From JADLCB01 sp964398315 (GTDB lineage Bacteria; Planctomycetota; Phycisphaerae; Tepidisphaerales; Tepidisphaeraceae): 64,000 nucleotides of DNA. The notes beneath the pieces are model-generated. The model was not told where the DNA came from. It saw only the letters and a list, made by a program, of their open reading frames with translations, and ran no database searches. The position numbers and the translations under genes were made by a program. The stretch lies in contig CAYNMV010000007.1 of NCBI GenBank assembly GCA_964398315.1, forward strand, positions 1 to 64,000. The letters run 5' to 3'. Below, piece by piece: positions 24,638 to 33,304 of this stretch (position 1 is its first letter; every line of letters starts with the position of its first letter).

Positions 24638-25107
24638 TCGGCAAACACCTCCTTCAGCAGACGGGTGCGCAGCTCGTCGATTTCGCGCTCGGCCGCCTCA
24701 CGGTCCGGGGCGTTGAGGGCGTGGATGTAGAGTCGCTTACCATCGATGTCGATGTCCACCACCAGCGTGCCGGGCGTGAGGGTGATGCTGTTGACCAGCG
24801 TAGCGATCTGCACCGGCGTCATGCCGTTCACATCATAGCGCATGATGCGGGGCGCTAGCGGCAGGGCGGGATTGAGCACGATCTTGGCCACCTGCCAGTT
24901 GGCCTGGAAGAGGATCTTCAGGAAGTAGCCGGCGAACGAGAAAAGCTGCATGACCCGCCGGCCATAGTCGTGGCCGGCGATCCGGGCACCCAGGCCAAGC
25001 AGCAGATAGGCCAGCACCATCCCGGCCAGGAACGTGTACACATCGTACGCGCCCCACATGAACATCCACAGCAGCGCCAGCACGAGATTGAGGGCCAGAT
25101 AGCTCAT
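24634..25107 (-). CDS. mnhE: Mrp-type cation/proton antiporter subunit E
   Basis: 157 residues. Two N-terminal membrane helices (LALNLVLALLWMFMWGAYDVYTFLAGMVLAYLLLG) and a soluble domain with the conserved SITLTPGTLVVDIDIDGKRLYIHAL segment that identifies MnhE/PhaE. It is a structural subunit of the antiporter. It overlaps mnhD and mnhF by four bases, so the D-E-F-G genes form a continuous coupled block. Confidence 0.93.
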   Translation of the reverse strand: MSYLALNLVLALLWMFMWGAYDVYTFLAGMVLAYLLLGLGARIAGHDYGRRVMQLFSFAGYFLKILFQANWQVAKIVLNPALPLAPRIMRYDVNGMTPVQIATLVNSITLTPGTLVVDIDIDGKRLYIHALNAPDREAAEREIDELRTRLLKEVFAE

Positions 25108-26753
25108 GGGGCCACCTCCGACAGCGTTGTCAATGACCCGTTGCCGGCTGCCAGGGGATCGCTGGCTGCCACACCTTTGCTGTCAACCGTTGATGGCTGA
25201 CCGCTGGCAGCATCTCCCAGTACGGCGACGATGTACGTGCTTGGATCGAGGATGCCGCGGGCGGCGGCACGGGCGAATTTCAGGTAGAACCCCGCACACA
25301 GGCCAACGCTGAGGGCGAAGATCACCATGCCGCCCAGCGCCAGCAGAGCGGGGCGGCGATACGCCGGAACCGGCGCGCTGCGCACCGCCGCCGGGGCCGG
25401 TGACCAGAAGCCGAAGCCCCAGATCTTCAGCATCGACAGGAGCGTCAGCAGGCTGGTCAGGATAGCCAGCGCACCCAGTACCCAGCCGCCGATGCGGTAG
25501 GGGCCAAAGTAGAAGCTCTCCTTGATGAGCAGAAACTTGCCAAAGAAGCCCGACAGCGGCGGCAGGCCGGCGAGACTCAGGGCCGCGATGAAGAACAGCG
25601 CTGCCAGCCACGGGTCGCGCTGGAGCACGCCGCCGGTCTGTTCCAGGTCATCGCTGCCGGCGTATTTCTCGATCAGGCCGCAGCAGAGGAACAGCGAGGA
25701 CTTCACGATCATGTGCTGGATCATGTACAGCACCGTCGCGGCGATCGCCAGCTCGGTGGCCAGCCCCACCCCCAGCACCATGTACCCCACCTGGCTGATG
25801 ACGTGGATGGCAAGGATCCGGCGGATGTTGCCCGATGACACCGCTCCGATCACCCCCAGGAACATCGTTCCCCCAGCGCTGATCAGGATCACCGGCTGGA
25901 TGATCCCCCCCAGCGTTCCCTCGGCCGCCATCGGGATGTGGCCGAACATCATCAGGAAGGTGCGGATCAGCGTGTAGACGCCCACCTTGGTCAGCAGCCC
26001 GGCAAACAGCCCGCCGATGGCCGGCGGGGCGGTTGGGTAGGAATCGGGCAGCCAGTACCAGATGGGGAAGGCGGCGGTTTTCGAGCCAAAGACAAACAGC
26101 AGCAGCGCGATGGCCGGCGTGGCCTCCGGGCCGATCCGGCCCTGGCGGCTCATCAGTGTCAGCTCGGCCATGTTGAGCGTGCCGGTGTGGCCGTAAATCA
26201 GCCCGCAGGCAATGACAAACAGCGTGGAGGCAATCAGGTTAAGCAGGACATATTTATAAGCCTGGCGCATCTGCCGGCGGGTCGTTCCGATGCAGAGAAT
26301 GACGTACGACGCCAGCAGCATGATCTCGAACGAGACGAACAGGTTGAACAAATCGCCGGTCACGAATGCCCAGTTCACCCCCAGCAGCAGGAGCATGTAC
26401 AGGGCGTGGAAATAGCCTCCCTGGAAGCGGTCGTCGAGCTGCGTGATGGCGTAGAGATAAACCCCCAGCACGACCAGCGCGGTCACACTCAGCATGACCG
26501 CCGACAGGGCATCCAGCGCCAGGGTGATGCCGAACGGCGCCGGCCAGTTGCCCATCTGCGAGACCAGCACCGCCGCGGGCTGGTCCGGCCCGCGGTAGAC
26601 GGTCAGCAGGGCCGCGATCGCGCAGATGGCGTTCACCAGCAGCGCCAGCCCCGCCACCGTCTTGCGCGCCCGCTGATGGCGGTGCAGCGCAATGTTGAGG
26701 ATGCCCGCCGCGAGGGGCACGAGGACAAAGAGGATGATCAGGTGCGGGTTCAT
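25104..26753 (-). CDS. mnhD: Mrp-type cation/proton antiporter subunit D (NuoN/L-like)
   Basis: 549 residues with about 14 membrane helices, homologous to the antiporter-like subunits of respiratory complex I. GVNWAFVTGDLFNLFVSFEIMLLASYVI includes the conserved transmembrane Glu of helix 5. GSKTAAFPIWYWLPDSYPTAPPAIGGLFAGLLTKVG includes the conserved Lys/His channel residues. A hydrophilic insertion near the C-terminus (SAPVPAYRRP) and a ~50-residue soluble tail (ASGQPSTVDSKGVAASDPLA) are not typical. It probably forms one of the two proton/cation half channels. Confidence 0.93.
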   Translation of the reverse strand: MNPHLIILFVLVPLAAGILNIALHRHQRARKTVAGLALLVNAICAIAALLTVYRGPDQPAAVLVSQMGNWPAPFGITLALDALSAVMLSVTALVVLGVYLYAITQLDDRFQGGYFHALYMLLLLGVNWAFVTGDLFNLFVSFEIMLLASYVILCIGTTRRQMRQAYKYVLLNLIASTLFVIACGLIYGHTGTLNMAELTLMSRQGRIGPEATPAIALLLFVFGSKTAAFPIWYWLPDSYPTAPPAIGGLFAGLLTKVGVYTLIRTFLMMFGHIPMAAEGTLGGIIQPVILISAGGTMFLGVIGAVSSGNIRRILAIHVISQVGYMVLGVGLATELAIAATVLYMIQHMIVKSSLFLCCGLIEKYAGSDDLEQTGGVLQRDPWLAALFFIAALSLAGLPPLSGFFGKFLLIKESFYFGPYRIGGWVLGALAILTSLLTLLSMLKIWGFGFWSPAPAAVRSAPVPAYRRPALLALGGMVIFALSVGLCAGFYLKFARAAARGILDPSTYIVAVLGDAASGQPSTVDSKGVAASDPLAAGNGSLTTLSEVAP

Positions 26754-26770
26754 GGGGTGGCGGTGACAGC

Positions 26771-27175
26771 TTACCGGGCGGCGTCCAGTGCTTCAGGGGT
26801 CTGTTGGTCCAGGTGATCCGAATCAGTGGGGGCCTCATCCCGGGCCAGGTCATCCAGGTTCATGGTCTGGCTGCGCCGCCAGGTGAGCACCAGGAGCGTC
26901 AGCAGGAACGCCTGCACCGCAAACCCGATCACGATCGCGGTCAGGATCAGCGCCTGCGGCAGCGGATCGACCTCGGTGCCGAGCATCGACCCATCCGGCT
27001 GCAGCACCGGCGGCGACTTGCCCAGCGGTGACTGGCTGACCGCAATGATCGCCAGGTTCGCCGCGTGGCCCAGCAAAAAGACCCCCATCGCCACGCCTTT
27101 CAGTTCGCGCCCCATCATCATGTAGATGGATGCGGCGAACAGCACGCCGACGCAGACTGAAACCAGAAGGGTCAT
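26771..27175 (-). CDS. mnhC: Mrp-type cation/proton antiporter subunit C (NuoK-like)
   Basis: 134 residues. Three membrane helices with the MnhC/NuoK pattern (ASIYMMMGRELKGVAMGVFLLGHAANLAIIA, DPLPQALILTAIVIGFAVQAFLL), where DPLPQALILTAIVIG is diagnostic. The C-terminal ~35 residues are acidic and soluble. The start codon overlaps the stop of a 52-codon ORF that fills the gap to the AB gene; mnhD follows 17 bp downstream. Confidence 0.93.
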   Translation of the reverse strand: MTLLVSVCVGVLFAASIYMMMGRELKGVAMGVFLLGHAANLAIIAVSQSPLGKSPPVLQPDGSMLGTEVDPLPQALILTAIVIGFAVQAFLLTLLVLTWRRSQTMNLDDLARDEAPTDSDHLDQQTPEALDAAR

Positions 27176-27330
27176 CGTGCGCCCTCCGGGCCGGGTGGAT
27201 TGGCGATTTGCGATTCGCGATTTGCCATTAAGGCAGGCGCTTTACCGGCGGCGCGCAGGCGAAGGGTCGCCTGTTGCCGCGCTGCCATGGGCCAATCGCC
27301 GGGTGAATATCGCAAACCATTCAAGTTCAT
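27172..27330 (-). CDS. Possible 52-residue coupled ORF between Mrp AB and C
   Basis: This short frame begins with an ATG overlapping the stop codon of the AB gene (ATGA at 27330-27327) and ends with a TGA overlapping the ATG of mnhC (27175-27172). Both junctions are the same four-base overlap used between the other genes of the operon. The product is hydrophilic and basic with no helix, signal or known domain. Part of it (MANRESQIANPPG) is encoded by a tandem heptamer repeat. It is either a real small protein or a leader-like frame that carries ribosomes from AB to C. Confidence 0.45.
   Translation of the reverse strand: MNLNGLRYSPGDWPMAARQQATLRLRAAGKAPALMANRESQIANPPGPEGAR
27198..27225. repeat. 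Four tandem degenerate heptamers
   Basis: GATTGGC, GATTTGC, GATTCGC and GATTTGC follow each other without gaps. Because seven is not a multiple of three, loss or gain of a unit would shift the frame of the 52-codon ORF that contains them. Similar GATTNGC heptamers occur as mobile-looking repeats in other bacteria. Confidence 0.7.
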
Positions 27331-30300
27331 CGCTCCACCTCTCTCGACAGGGCATCGATCATGCCGACGGTGACGCCGACGACGACGCAGTAGACGCCGG
27401 CGTCGAAGAACATGACGCTGGTCCACTCGAATGGCGCGCCGCCGGGCAGGGGGATGTAGCCGTGATTGCTGCTGAGGAACGGGATCCCCGCCAGCAGGGC
27501 CACCGCGCCGGTGCCCAGCGCAAAGGCCAGGCCGGTGGCGATGAAGGTGCGCTCGCGCATCGGCAGCAGGTGCTGCAGCGCCTCGGTGCCGAAGGTCATG
27601 CGGTAGACGATCAACGCCACGCTGGCCACCAGTCCGCCGACGAATCCGCCGCCAGGCGTCTGGTGTCCCTTGAAGAAGACGAAGACGCTGAACAGGACCG
27701 CCAGCGGCACCAGCAGCTTCACTGCCTGCTTGAGGATCAGCGTCGAGACGCGGGTATCCACGCGGCGGCCGATGGGCGGCAGGGTGGAAACGGGCATGAT
27801 GAACGGCCGCTCGCCCTTGTGCCGGCGAAGCAGTGTCCACACACCCAGCGCGGCCAGCCCCAGCACGGTGATTTCACCCATGGTGTCAAACCCGCGGAAA
27901 TCAACCAGGATCACGTTGACCACGTTGGTGCCGCCGCCGCCCTTGTGGAGATAGACGGCATCGGCCGGTGGGCTCTCCGGCAGGGGGGCGTGCGTGTCGA
28001 AGCTGTTGGCGTGGGCCGCCCCGCGATCCACCACGCCGCCGACCACGCGCTCGGGCGACATCGCCAGTGAATCCACGCCATATTTGCTGTTGCGCAGGAA
28101 ATACTCGCCCAAGTTCGCCACCGGCTGGCCCTCGGCGGTCGTGGCCACCCGCGGCGGTATCTGTGCGGTGGCCGCCAGCAGCGTCACCCACATCATCACG
28201 CCGCCCACCCCAACCGCCAGCGCAAGCCGTCCGATCCGCCGGTTCGATTGCGGCGGCGCCTCATCCGGCAGCAATGTCAGCACCAGCAAAAACAGGATCA
28301 GCGAGACCACCTCGATGCTGATCTGCGTCAGGGCCAGGTCCGGCGCCTGGTAGAGGTAGAAGATGGCGGTCATCGCGGTGCCGGCGATGCCCAGCACCAG
28401 GACACGAATCACCCGCCCGCGCACCAGCGGCAGGAGTATCGCCGCCGTGCACAGCAGGCCACAGATGAAATAAGCCGGAATCAGCCGGCTGTCGGCCAGG
28501 GTCAGGCCCGGCGGCAGTCGGAAGTAGCCGTTCCCGGTCAGCGCGCCGCGCCAGACCACCCAGACGAACAGCGAAACGAGCATCAGGCTCGAAATCGCGA
28601 TGTAGGTGCGCAGGTGCCCGGTCTGGAATATGCGGAACAGGCGGGCGCCGCCGTAGACAACCAGCCGATAAAAGGCCGGATAGAGGTGATCATGCACATC
28701 GCGGATCACGCTCGTCCAGATCGGTGCGAACGCGATGCCAACGCCGATCACCGCGCCGATGAGGCTCATGTAGAGCGGCGCACCTGGATGGGCCAGCGCC
28801 TGCCAGATCGAGGGGAGGTGATCGAAATAAACCCGGGTGCGTTCCAGCGGGCCAAAAAGGCTCTCGTAGACACCGGGCACGATGCCGCCGATGAACTGGA
28901 ACAGCAGGATAATCGCCGCCGGGATCCAGAGCATGATCGGCCAGAAGCCATCCTCGTGCGGATCAACATCCACATCCTCAGCGCTGGGGGCTTCGTTGAC
29001 CGGGGTGTCGTGGTGGGCAACGAAGCGGGCCGGGTGTGCCTCGCTGGGGGCAACGTGCCCGTGCGTGTGTTCCGGCCGGCCCAGCAGCACCCGCGCCAGG
29101 CGCAGGAAGATGGCGGCATTGAAGGCGGCGGTCGCCACGCCGGCGATGATCAGGCCCCATATCGCAGGGATGCGGGTGGCCTCCCACGCATGCCACACCT
29201 GGTAGAAGAAAAATTCCTTGGCGGTGAAGCTGAGCGTCAGCGGCCAGGCCGCCAGGGCGTAGCCGGCCAGGATCAGCAGCCAGGCCATGATCGCCTTCTG
29301 GCCGCCGGTGCGTGCCAGCCCCTTCAGGGCGGGCAACTCGCGCGTGTGGACCACATGGGCCACCGCCCCGGCCAGGATGAACAGCGGCGCCTTGTAGAGG
29401 GCATGATTGAGGATCTGGGTGATGTCCCAGATCAGGTTCGGCTCATCGTGGTAGCGCCAGCCCGACAGGCCGTACATGCACATCAGCAGCCCAAGCTGGC
29501 TGACGGTGGTATATGCGAAAATCTGCTTAAGATCGCTGCGGCGGAGCGCGACATAGGCGCCCAGCGTCATGGTGATGGCGCCGATGGTGAGAATCAGCGC
29601 CGGCCATATGGCGATCGCGACCGCCAGGATAGGCGCCAGCCGCCCGATGAGGTAGACGCCGGCCTTCACCATCGTCGCGCTGTGCAGGTAGGCGCTGACC
29701 GGCGTTGGGGCGGCCATGGCGCCGGGAAGCCAGAAGTGCAGCGGCCACTGGGCGCTCTTGGCGGCAGCGCCGATGAAAATCAGCACGAAGGCGGCGCCCA
29801 GGTATGGGATCTCACGCAACTGCTGGGCGCTGAAATCGCCGGCCAGCGCGGAGAACGTCCAGACGCCGGAACTGGCCCCCAGCAGGATCAGCCCCGCCAT
29901 CAGCGCCAGCCCGCCCAGGTTGGTCACGATGAACGCCTGCATGGCGTTCTTCACCGCGGTGGCATCGTCGCGCTCCCAGCCGATCAACAGGAAGCTGCTG
30001 ATACTGGTCAGCTCCCAGAACAAAAGCAACAAGATGAAATTGTCCGCCAGCGCCACCCCCAGCATGGCGGTCATGAACAGGTGCAGGCTGGGAAAAAAGC
30101 GATACAGGTCATCGCGGCTCGGCCCGAAGTATGCCCGGGCGTAGAGCGTGATCAGCAGCCCGATTCCGGCCACCAGCAGCGCGAAAAAGAGCCCGAGCCG
30201 GTCGGCATGGAATACCAGGTTGAGATGCAGATCCGGCATCCACTCGATGCCCACCGGTGGGCCGGCGACCCCGTGCCGGACGATGAACATCCCCAGCAGC

Positions 30301-30434
30301 ACGATCGACCCCACGGGACCGAGTGTTGCGATGAGCGTGCGCAGCCCCATCGCCGTCCGCGGCAGGGCGAGCGTCAGCAGGCCCAGCGCACACGGCAACA
30401 GGATCGCCGTCAAAAGGATTGATACATCCGGCAT
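27327..30434 (-). CDS. mnhA: Fused Mrp-type cation/proton antiporter subunits A and B
   Basis: 1035 residues. Residues ~1-700 are the large NuoL-like MnhA core with about 18-20 membrane helices (GVALADNFILLLLFWELTSISSFLLIGWERDD with the conserved Glu; PLHFWLPGAMAAPTPVSAYLHSATMVKAG with the Lys/His pathway). Around 690-890 lies the MnhA C-terminal extension (YLYQAPDLALTQISIEVVSLILFLLVLTLLP, DFRGFDTMGEITVLGLAALGVW). Residues ~895-1035 are a complete MnhB (FVFFKGHQTPGGGFVGGLVASVALIVYRM). AB fusions are known from PhaAB-type operons. It is the promoter-proximal gene; a TAGTAT sequence ends 11 bases before the ATG but has no clear -35. Confidence 0.93.
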   Translation of the reverse strand: MPDVSILLTAILLPCALGLLTLALPRTAMGLRTLIATLGPVGSIVLLGMFIVRHGVAGPPVGIEWMPDLHLNLVFHADRLGLFFALLVAGIGLLITLYARAYFGPSRDDLYRFFPSLHLFMTAMLGVALADNFILLLLFWELTSISSFLLIGWERDDATAVKNAMQAFIVTNLGGLALMAGLILLGASSGVWTFSALAGDFSAQQLREIPYLGAAFVLIFIGAAAKSAQWPLHFWLPGAMAAPTPVSAYLHSATMVKAGVYLIGRLAPILAVAIAIWPALILTIGAITMTLGAYVALRRSDLKQIFAYTTVSQLGLLMCMYGLSGWRYHDEPNLIWDITQILNHALYKAPLFILAGAVAHVVHTRELPALKGLARTGGQKAIMAWLLILAGYALAAWPLTLSFTAKEFFFYQVWHAWEATRIPAIWGLIIAGVATAAFNAAIFLRLARVLLGRPEHTHGHVAPSEAHPARFVAHHDTPVNEAPSAEDVDVDPHEDGFWPIMLWIPAAIILLFQFIGGIVPGVYESLFGPLERTRVYFDHLPSIWQALAHPGAPLYMSLIGAVIGVGIAFAPIWTSVIRDVHDHLYPAFYRLVVYGGARLFRIFQTGHLRTYIAISSLMLVSLFVWVVWRGALTGNGYFRLPPGLTLADSRLIPAYFICGLLCTAAILLPLVRGRVIRVLVLGIAGTAMTAIFYLYQAPDLALTQISIEVVSLILFLLVLTLLPDEAPPQSNRRIGRLALAVGVGGVMMWVTLLAATAQIPPRVATTAEGQPVANLGEYFLRNSKYGVDSLAMSPERVVGGVVDRGAAHANSFDTHAPLPESPPADAVYLHKGGGGTNVVNVILVDFRGFDTMGEITVLGLAALGVWTLLRRHKGERPFIMPVSTLPPIGRRVDTRVSTLILKQAVKLLVPLAVLFSVFVFFKGHQTPGGGFVGGLVASVALIVYRMTFGTEALQHLLPMRERTFIATGLAFALGTGAVALLAGIPFLSSNHGYIPLPGGAPFEWTSVMFFDAGVYCVVVGVTVGMIDALSREVER

Positions 30435-30888
30435 CGTTGCGGGGAATACTAGCAGGCGATGCGGCGGCGTCTATGATCCACCACCAGGCTGCGACAGGAT
30501 TATCATGTCCGCCTGGAAAAGTCACGCCCGCCTGGAAAAGTCACGCCCGCCGCTACCCTTGCCGACAATCATCTCCGCGTCAACCTCTGCTGCTGCCTTC
30601 TTCCATGCTGTCAGGCCAGTTCGCTGCCTCGCCACCAGAGCAGCAGGCACATGTCATTCATCGGGAGCGGCCCCCGATCCGCAGGCGCTGCTACTGCGTA
30701 TCCTGCCCCGTTGTGTCCGGGCCTGTATGTAGATGAGCGGGTATGCAGATGAGCGGGTGCCGGCTACTCGCGACTGATCTATCTCGCTCCGCCCGGACCC
30801 AGGTGGGAACAGCGGGGACAATGCCCCCAAATTGCCCGCGCCAATCAACGCACGTCCCATAACGCGGGATGCACAGTGACCCCGGCAA
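30435..30888. other. 454-bp divergent intergenic region with two tandem duplications
   Basis: It lies between the Mrp operon start and a plus-strand membrane protein gene. It holds a perfect 19-bp tandem duplication (30510-30547, unit CGCCTGGAAAAGTCACGCC) and a second short duplication with a 16-bp period (12-base core AGATGAGCGGGT at 30731-30742 and 30747-30758). No gene was recognised. The promoters of both flanking genes should be here but were not identified with confidence. Confidence 0.6.
30510..30547. repeat. Perfect 19-bp tandem direct repeat (two copies)
   Basis: The unit CGCCTGGAAAAGTCACGCC occurs at 30510-30528 and 30529-30547 with no mismatch, followed by a partial third start (CGCC). 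It lies ~75 bp upstream of the Mrp operon start and could be a duplicated regulator site or a slippage product. Confidence 0.8.
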
Positions 30889-31767
30889 ATGGTCGATAGG
30901 GACATGGTGAGTGGATCCCTTCCATTTTCCGGGCGCAAGCGTCGCATGCCGACCATCGGGCTGCTCGCATGCCTGATCCTGCCGGCGGGATTGCTGGTGC
31001 TCGGCGCTTTTCTCGTGGCCGAGGCGCTTCAGATTCCCTTTGCCGCGCTCACGCGTGATGCGGCCATCGCCTATACCCGCGAAGCGCCTTACTACGGCGG
31101 CTACCTCTCTCATCTTGGCGCCATCAGTTGGGCGGCGGCCGCGGCGATCAGCCTGTTTGCCGCGGCCTGTCTGCGGCGCTTCGGGCCAATCTATGCCGAG
31201 GTGCGCGGGCTTCTGCTGGTGTATGGCATCCTCACAACCCTGCTGCTGATCGATGACCTGTTCATGGTGCACGAGTCGATCCTGCTGCACTTCGGGCGCA
31301 GCCAGAAGCTGACGTTGCTGGTGCAGGGCCTGCTCGCCGGGTGGATGGTGTGCCGGTATTACCGGTCCATCCTGCAATCGCGCTGGAGCCTGCTGGTGGC
31401 CGCGGCCGTCTTTTTCGCCGGGTCGCTGGTCGTCGACTTTGACTATGTCATTCTCAGCGATCGCTACCACCATCTCTTTGAAGATGGTTCAAAGCTGATC
31501 GGGATCATCAGTTGGGCCGGCTACGGCATCGTCACCGCCGCAGCGGCCATCCGCAGCGCGATGATCCATCCGCCCCGGTCGACCGTGCGGGTCATCGATG
31601 CGCATAGCGATGAGCAAGGCCAACCGGCCGTGTCCATCTCATATGGCATCACCGCACGTGCGATGATTGGCCTGTTCCGCCGACTTCAGCGGTACACGCA
31701 ACGTGCTTATTCGCCGATGATCTTGATCAGCACGCGCTTGGGGCGGCGGCCGTCAAACTCGCCATAG
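30889..31767 (+). CDS. Polytopic membrane protein, unknown function
   Basis: Up to 292 residues from the ATG at 30889; ATGs at 30904 and 30946 are alternatives and the start is not settled. About six membrane helices can be read (TIGLLACLILPAGLLVLGAF; ISWAAAAAISLFAAACL; GLLLVYGILTTLLLIDDLFM; LTLLVQGLLAGWMV; LLVAAAVFFAGSLVV; IGIISWAGYGIVTAAAA). A conserved-looking acidic/His stretch IDDLFMVHES lies between helices. No family is recognised. The 3' end overlaps the convergent yjbQ-like gene by 61 bp, so the last ~20 residues are doubly coding. Confidence 0.65.
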   Translation: MVDRDMVSGSLPFSGRKRRMPTIGLLACLILPAGLLVLGAFLVAEALQIPFAALTRDAAIAYTREAPYYGGYLSHLGAISWAAAAAISLFAAACLRRFGPIYAEVRGLLLVYGILTTLLLIDDLFMVHESILLHFGRSQKLTLLVQGLLAGWMVCRYYRSILQSRWSLLVAAAVFFAGSLVVDFDYVILSDRYHHLFEDGSKLIGIISWAGYGIVTAAAAIRSAMIHPPRSTVRVIDAHSDEQGQPAVSISYGITARAMIGLFRRLQRYTQRAYSPMILISTRLGRRPSNSP

Positions 31768-32129
31768 AAGATCTGCTCCCAGGGGCCGAAGTCGAGCTTC
31801 CCTTTGGTGATGGCGACGACAACCTCGCGCCCCATGATCTGGCGCTTCAGGTGGGCATCGGCGTTATCTTCACCCGTGCGGTTGTGGGCGTAGCGCTGTG
31901 GCGAGGGATCGAACGGGGCCAGTTGCTCCAGCCACTTCTTGTAATCCTCGTGCAGGCCGCTCTCGTTGTCGTTGATGAAGACCGAGGCGGTGATGTGCAT
32001 GGCCGAGCAAAGCAGCAATCCCTCACTGACGCCGGATTTGCGCACCGCCTCTTCACACTGCGGGGTGATGTTCACAAAGCCCATGCGGGATGGGACCTGG
32101 AACGTCAGGTATTCGGTATGCGACTTCAT
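31707..32129 (-). CDS. YjbQ/UPF0047 family protein, copy 1
   Basis: 140 residues from the ATG at 32129; the frame is open to 32261, but the family starts near here (SHTEYLTFQVPSRMGFVNIT). Core motifs of the YjbQ family are present (LCSAMHITASVFINDNESGL, HLKRQIMGREVVVAITKGKLDFGPWEQIFYGEFDG), with the conserved His, Asn-Asp/Glu cluster and G-x-W-Q/E. Members have been reported to complement thiamine-phosphate synthase activity weakly; the true role is unresolved. It is divergent from the kinase gene at 32245. A TATGAT element ends six bases before the ATG. Confidence 0.85.
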   Translation of the reverse strand: MKSHTEYLTFQVPSRMGFVNITPQCEEAVRKSGVSEGLLLCSAMHITASVFINDNESGLHEDYKKWLEQLAPFDPSPQRYAHNRTGEDNADAHLKRQIMGREVVVAITKGKLDFGPWEQIFYGEFDGRRPKRVLIKIIGE

Positions 32130-32135
32130 GGCATC

Positions 32136-32141
32136 ATCATA
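32136..32141 (-). promoter_or_regulatory. -10-like element of yjbQ copy 1
   Basis: TATGAT on the minus strand (32141-32136), six bases before the ATG at 32129. No matching -35 was found. Included as a weaker member of the leaderless-start pattern. Confidence 0.3.
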
Positions 32142-32244
32142 TGTCCCCCGGTCGATGATGCGAGGGCGGCGGTCTGATCGGGCGGGTGCGATTTCGATCT
32201 TTTCAGTTGTCTCCGGGCGGGGGGTCTGGGAAAATAGAGGCATC

Positions 32245-33174
32245 ATGCCGGAAGCGGACATCTCATGGCAGGTGCTCCGTCAGATCGTGCGAGAGTGGGC
32301 TGGCACGTCGGCGGAGCTGGTTGAAGTCAAATCGCTGGTGGGTGGATCGATCAATACCACCCTCAAGCTCACCACCCGTGATGGCAATCAGGCCGTCATC
32401 AAGATCACGCCCCACCGCGTCAATCGCCACTATGAGACCGAAGCGCGCCAGCTTGATGTGCTGCGCTCGATCGGCATACCCACGCCGCAGGTGTATGCCC
32501 TGAACCTCGCCTCGCTGGACAACCCCGACAGCTATCTGCTGATGGAGTTTGTCGAGGGAATCAACCTCGATGAGGCCCGCAAGAACTGCTCGCCTGAGGA
32601 GTTTGATCAGCTCCAGCGGCACCTGGCGGAACTGGTGCTGCGGATGCATGAACATTCGGCCGAGTTATACGGGCGGGTGGCCGATGGCGAGGCGCGCGGC
32701 TACTCGAGCTGGCCGCAGTTCTATCGTGACTGCTACGACCAGATCTGGAAGGACGCGGAGAAGGAATACAACCTGCCGGTCAAGATGCGCCGGCAGATCG
32801 CCAAGGTCCACGGCAAGCTCGACAAGCTGCTGGCCCACGATGATCGCCCACGGCTGGTCCACTGGGATCTGTGGGCCAACAACATGCTCTGCCGGCAGGA
32901 TGCCGATGGACAGTGGCGCATCGTGTCGATCCTGGATCCCGAGTGCAAATGGGCCCACGCCGAGGCGGAGATCGCCTACCTGGAGCTGTTCAAAACGGTC
33001 ACGCCGGCGTTCATGAAGCGCTACCAGGACCAGCACAAGCTGTCGGCCGACTACCACCGCGTGCGCAAGCCGATCTACCAGATGTATGACCTGATCAACC
33101 ACGTGCGGCTGTTTGGCCGTGATTACTTGCCGCGCCTGCAGCAGGCGGTTGAGCAGACCGCGCTGGTGGCGTGA
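32245..33174 (+). CDS. Aminoglycoside-phosphotransferase-fold kinase
   Basis: 309 residues from the ATG at 32245, with AGAGG just upstream. The fold of choline/aminoglycoside/fructosamine kinases is visible: LVGGSINTTLKLTTRDGNQAVIKIT (P-loop-like and catalytic Lys), ETEARQLDVLRSIGIPTPQVYAL (the conserved Glu), RLVHWDLWANNMLC (Brenner motif, here H-W-D-L-W-A-N-N) and VSILDPECKWAHAEAEIAYL (the metal-binding Asp-Pro-Glu). The HWD-x-W-x-N-N form is closest to fructosamine-3-kinase and homoserine-kinase-like proteins. It phosphorylates a small hydroxyl-bearing molecule; the substrate is unknown. Confidence 0.82.
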   Translation: MPEADISWQVLRQIVREWAGTSAELVEVKSLVGGSINTTLKLTTRDGNQAVIKITPHRVNRHYETEARQLDVLRSIGIPTPQVYALNLASLDNPDSYLLMEFVEGINLDEARKNCSPEEFDQLQRHLAELVLRMHEHSAELYGRVADGEARGYSSWPQFYRDCYDQIWKDAEKEYNLPVKMRRQIAKVHGKLDKLLAHDDRPRLVHWDLWANNMLCRQDADGQWRIVSILDPECKWAHAEAEIAYLELFKTVTPAFMKRYQDQHKLSADYHRVRKPIYQMYDLINHVRLFGRDYLPRLQQAVEQTALVA

Positions 33175-33176
33175 TG

Positions 33177-33197
33177 GGCGCTGCGGTTGTCAGCGCC
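33177..33197. repeat. Hairpin directly after the kinase stop
   Basis: GGCGCTG (33177-33183) with CAGCGCC (33191-33197), loop of seven, no U-tract. Possible transcript end or 3' stabiliser. Confidence 0.4.
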
Positions 33198-33304
33198 TGC
33201 TGGGCTGTGACCCGGGAGCTGGCGGCACAGGCCGCAAATCCGCGCCATGACATAATGCCCGCCGATCCCAAGCTGACGCCTCCGCGCGGCGGGCAGGCGC
33301 TTCT

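Noticed and set aside
28248..30422. 724-codon open frame on the plus strand opposite the Mrp AB gene
   Set aside because: Its translation is Arg/Gln/Asp-rich low complexity without a fold, while the opposite frame encodes a clear Mrp AB protein. It is a GC-driven antisense shadow.
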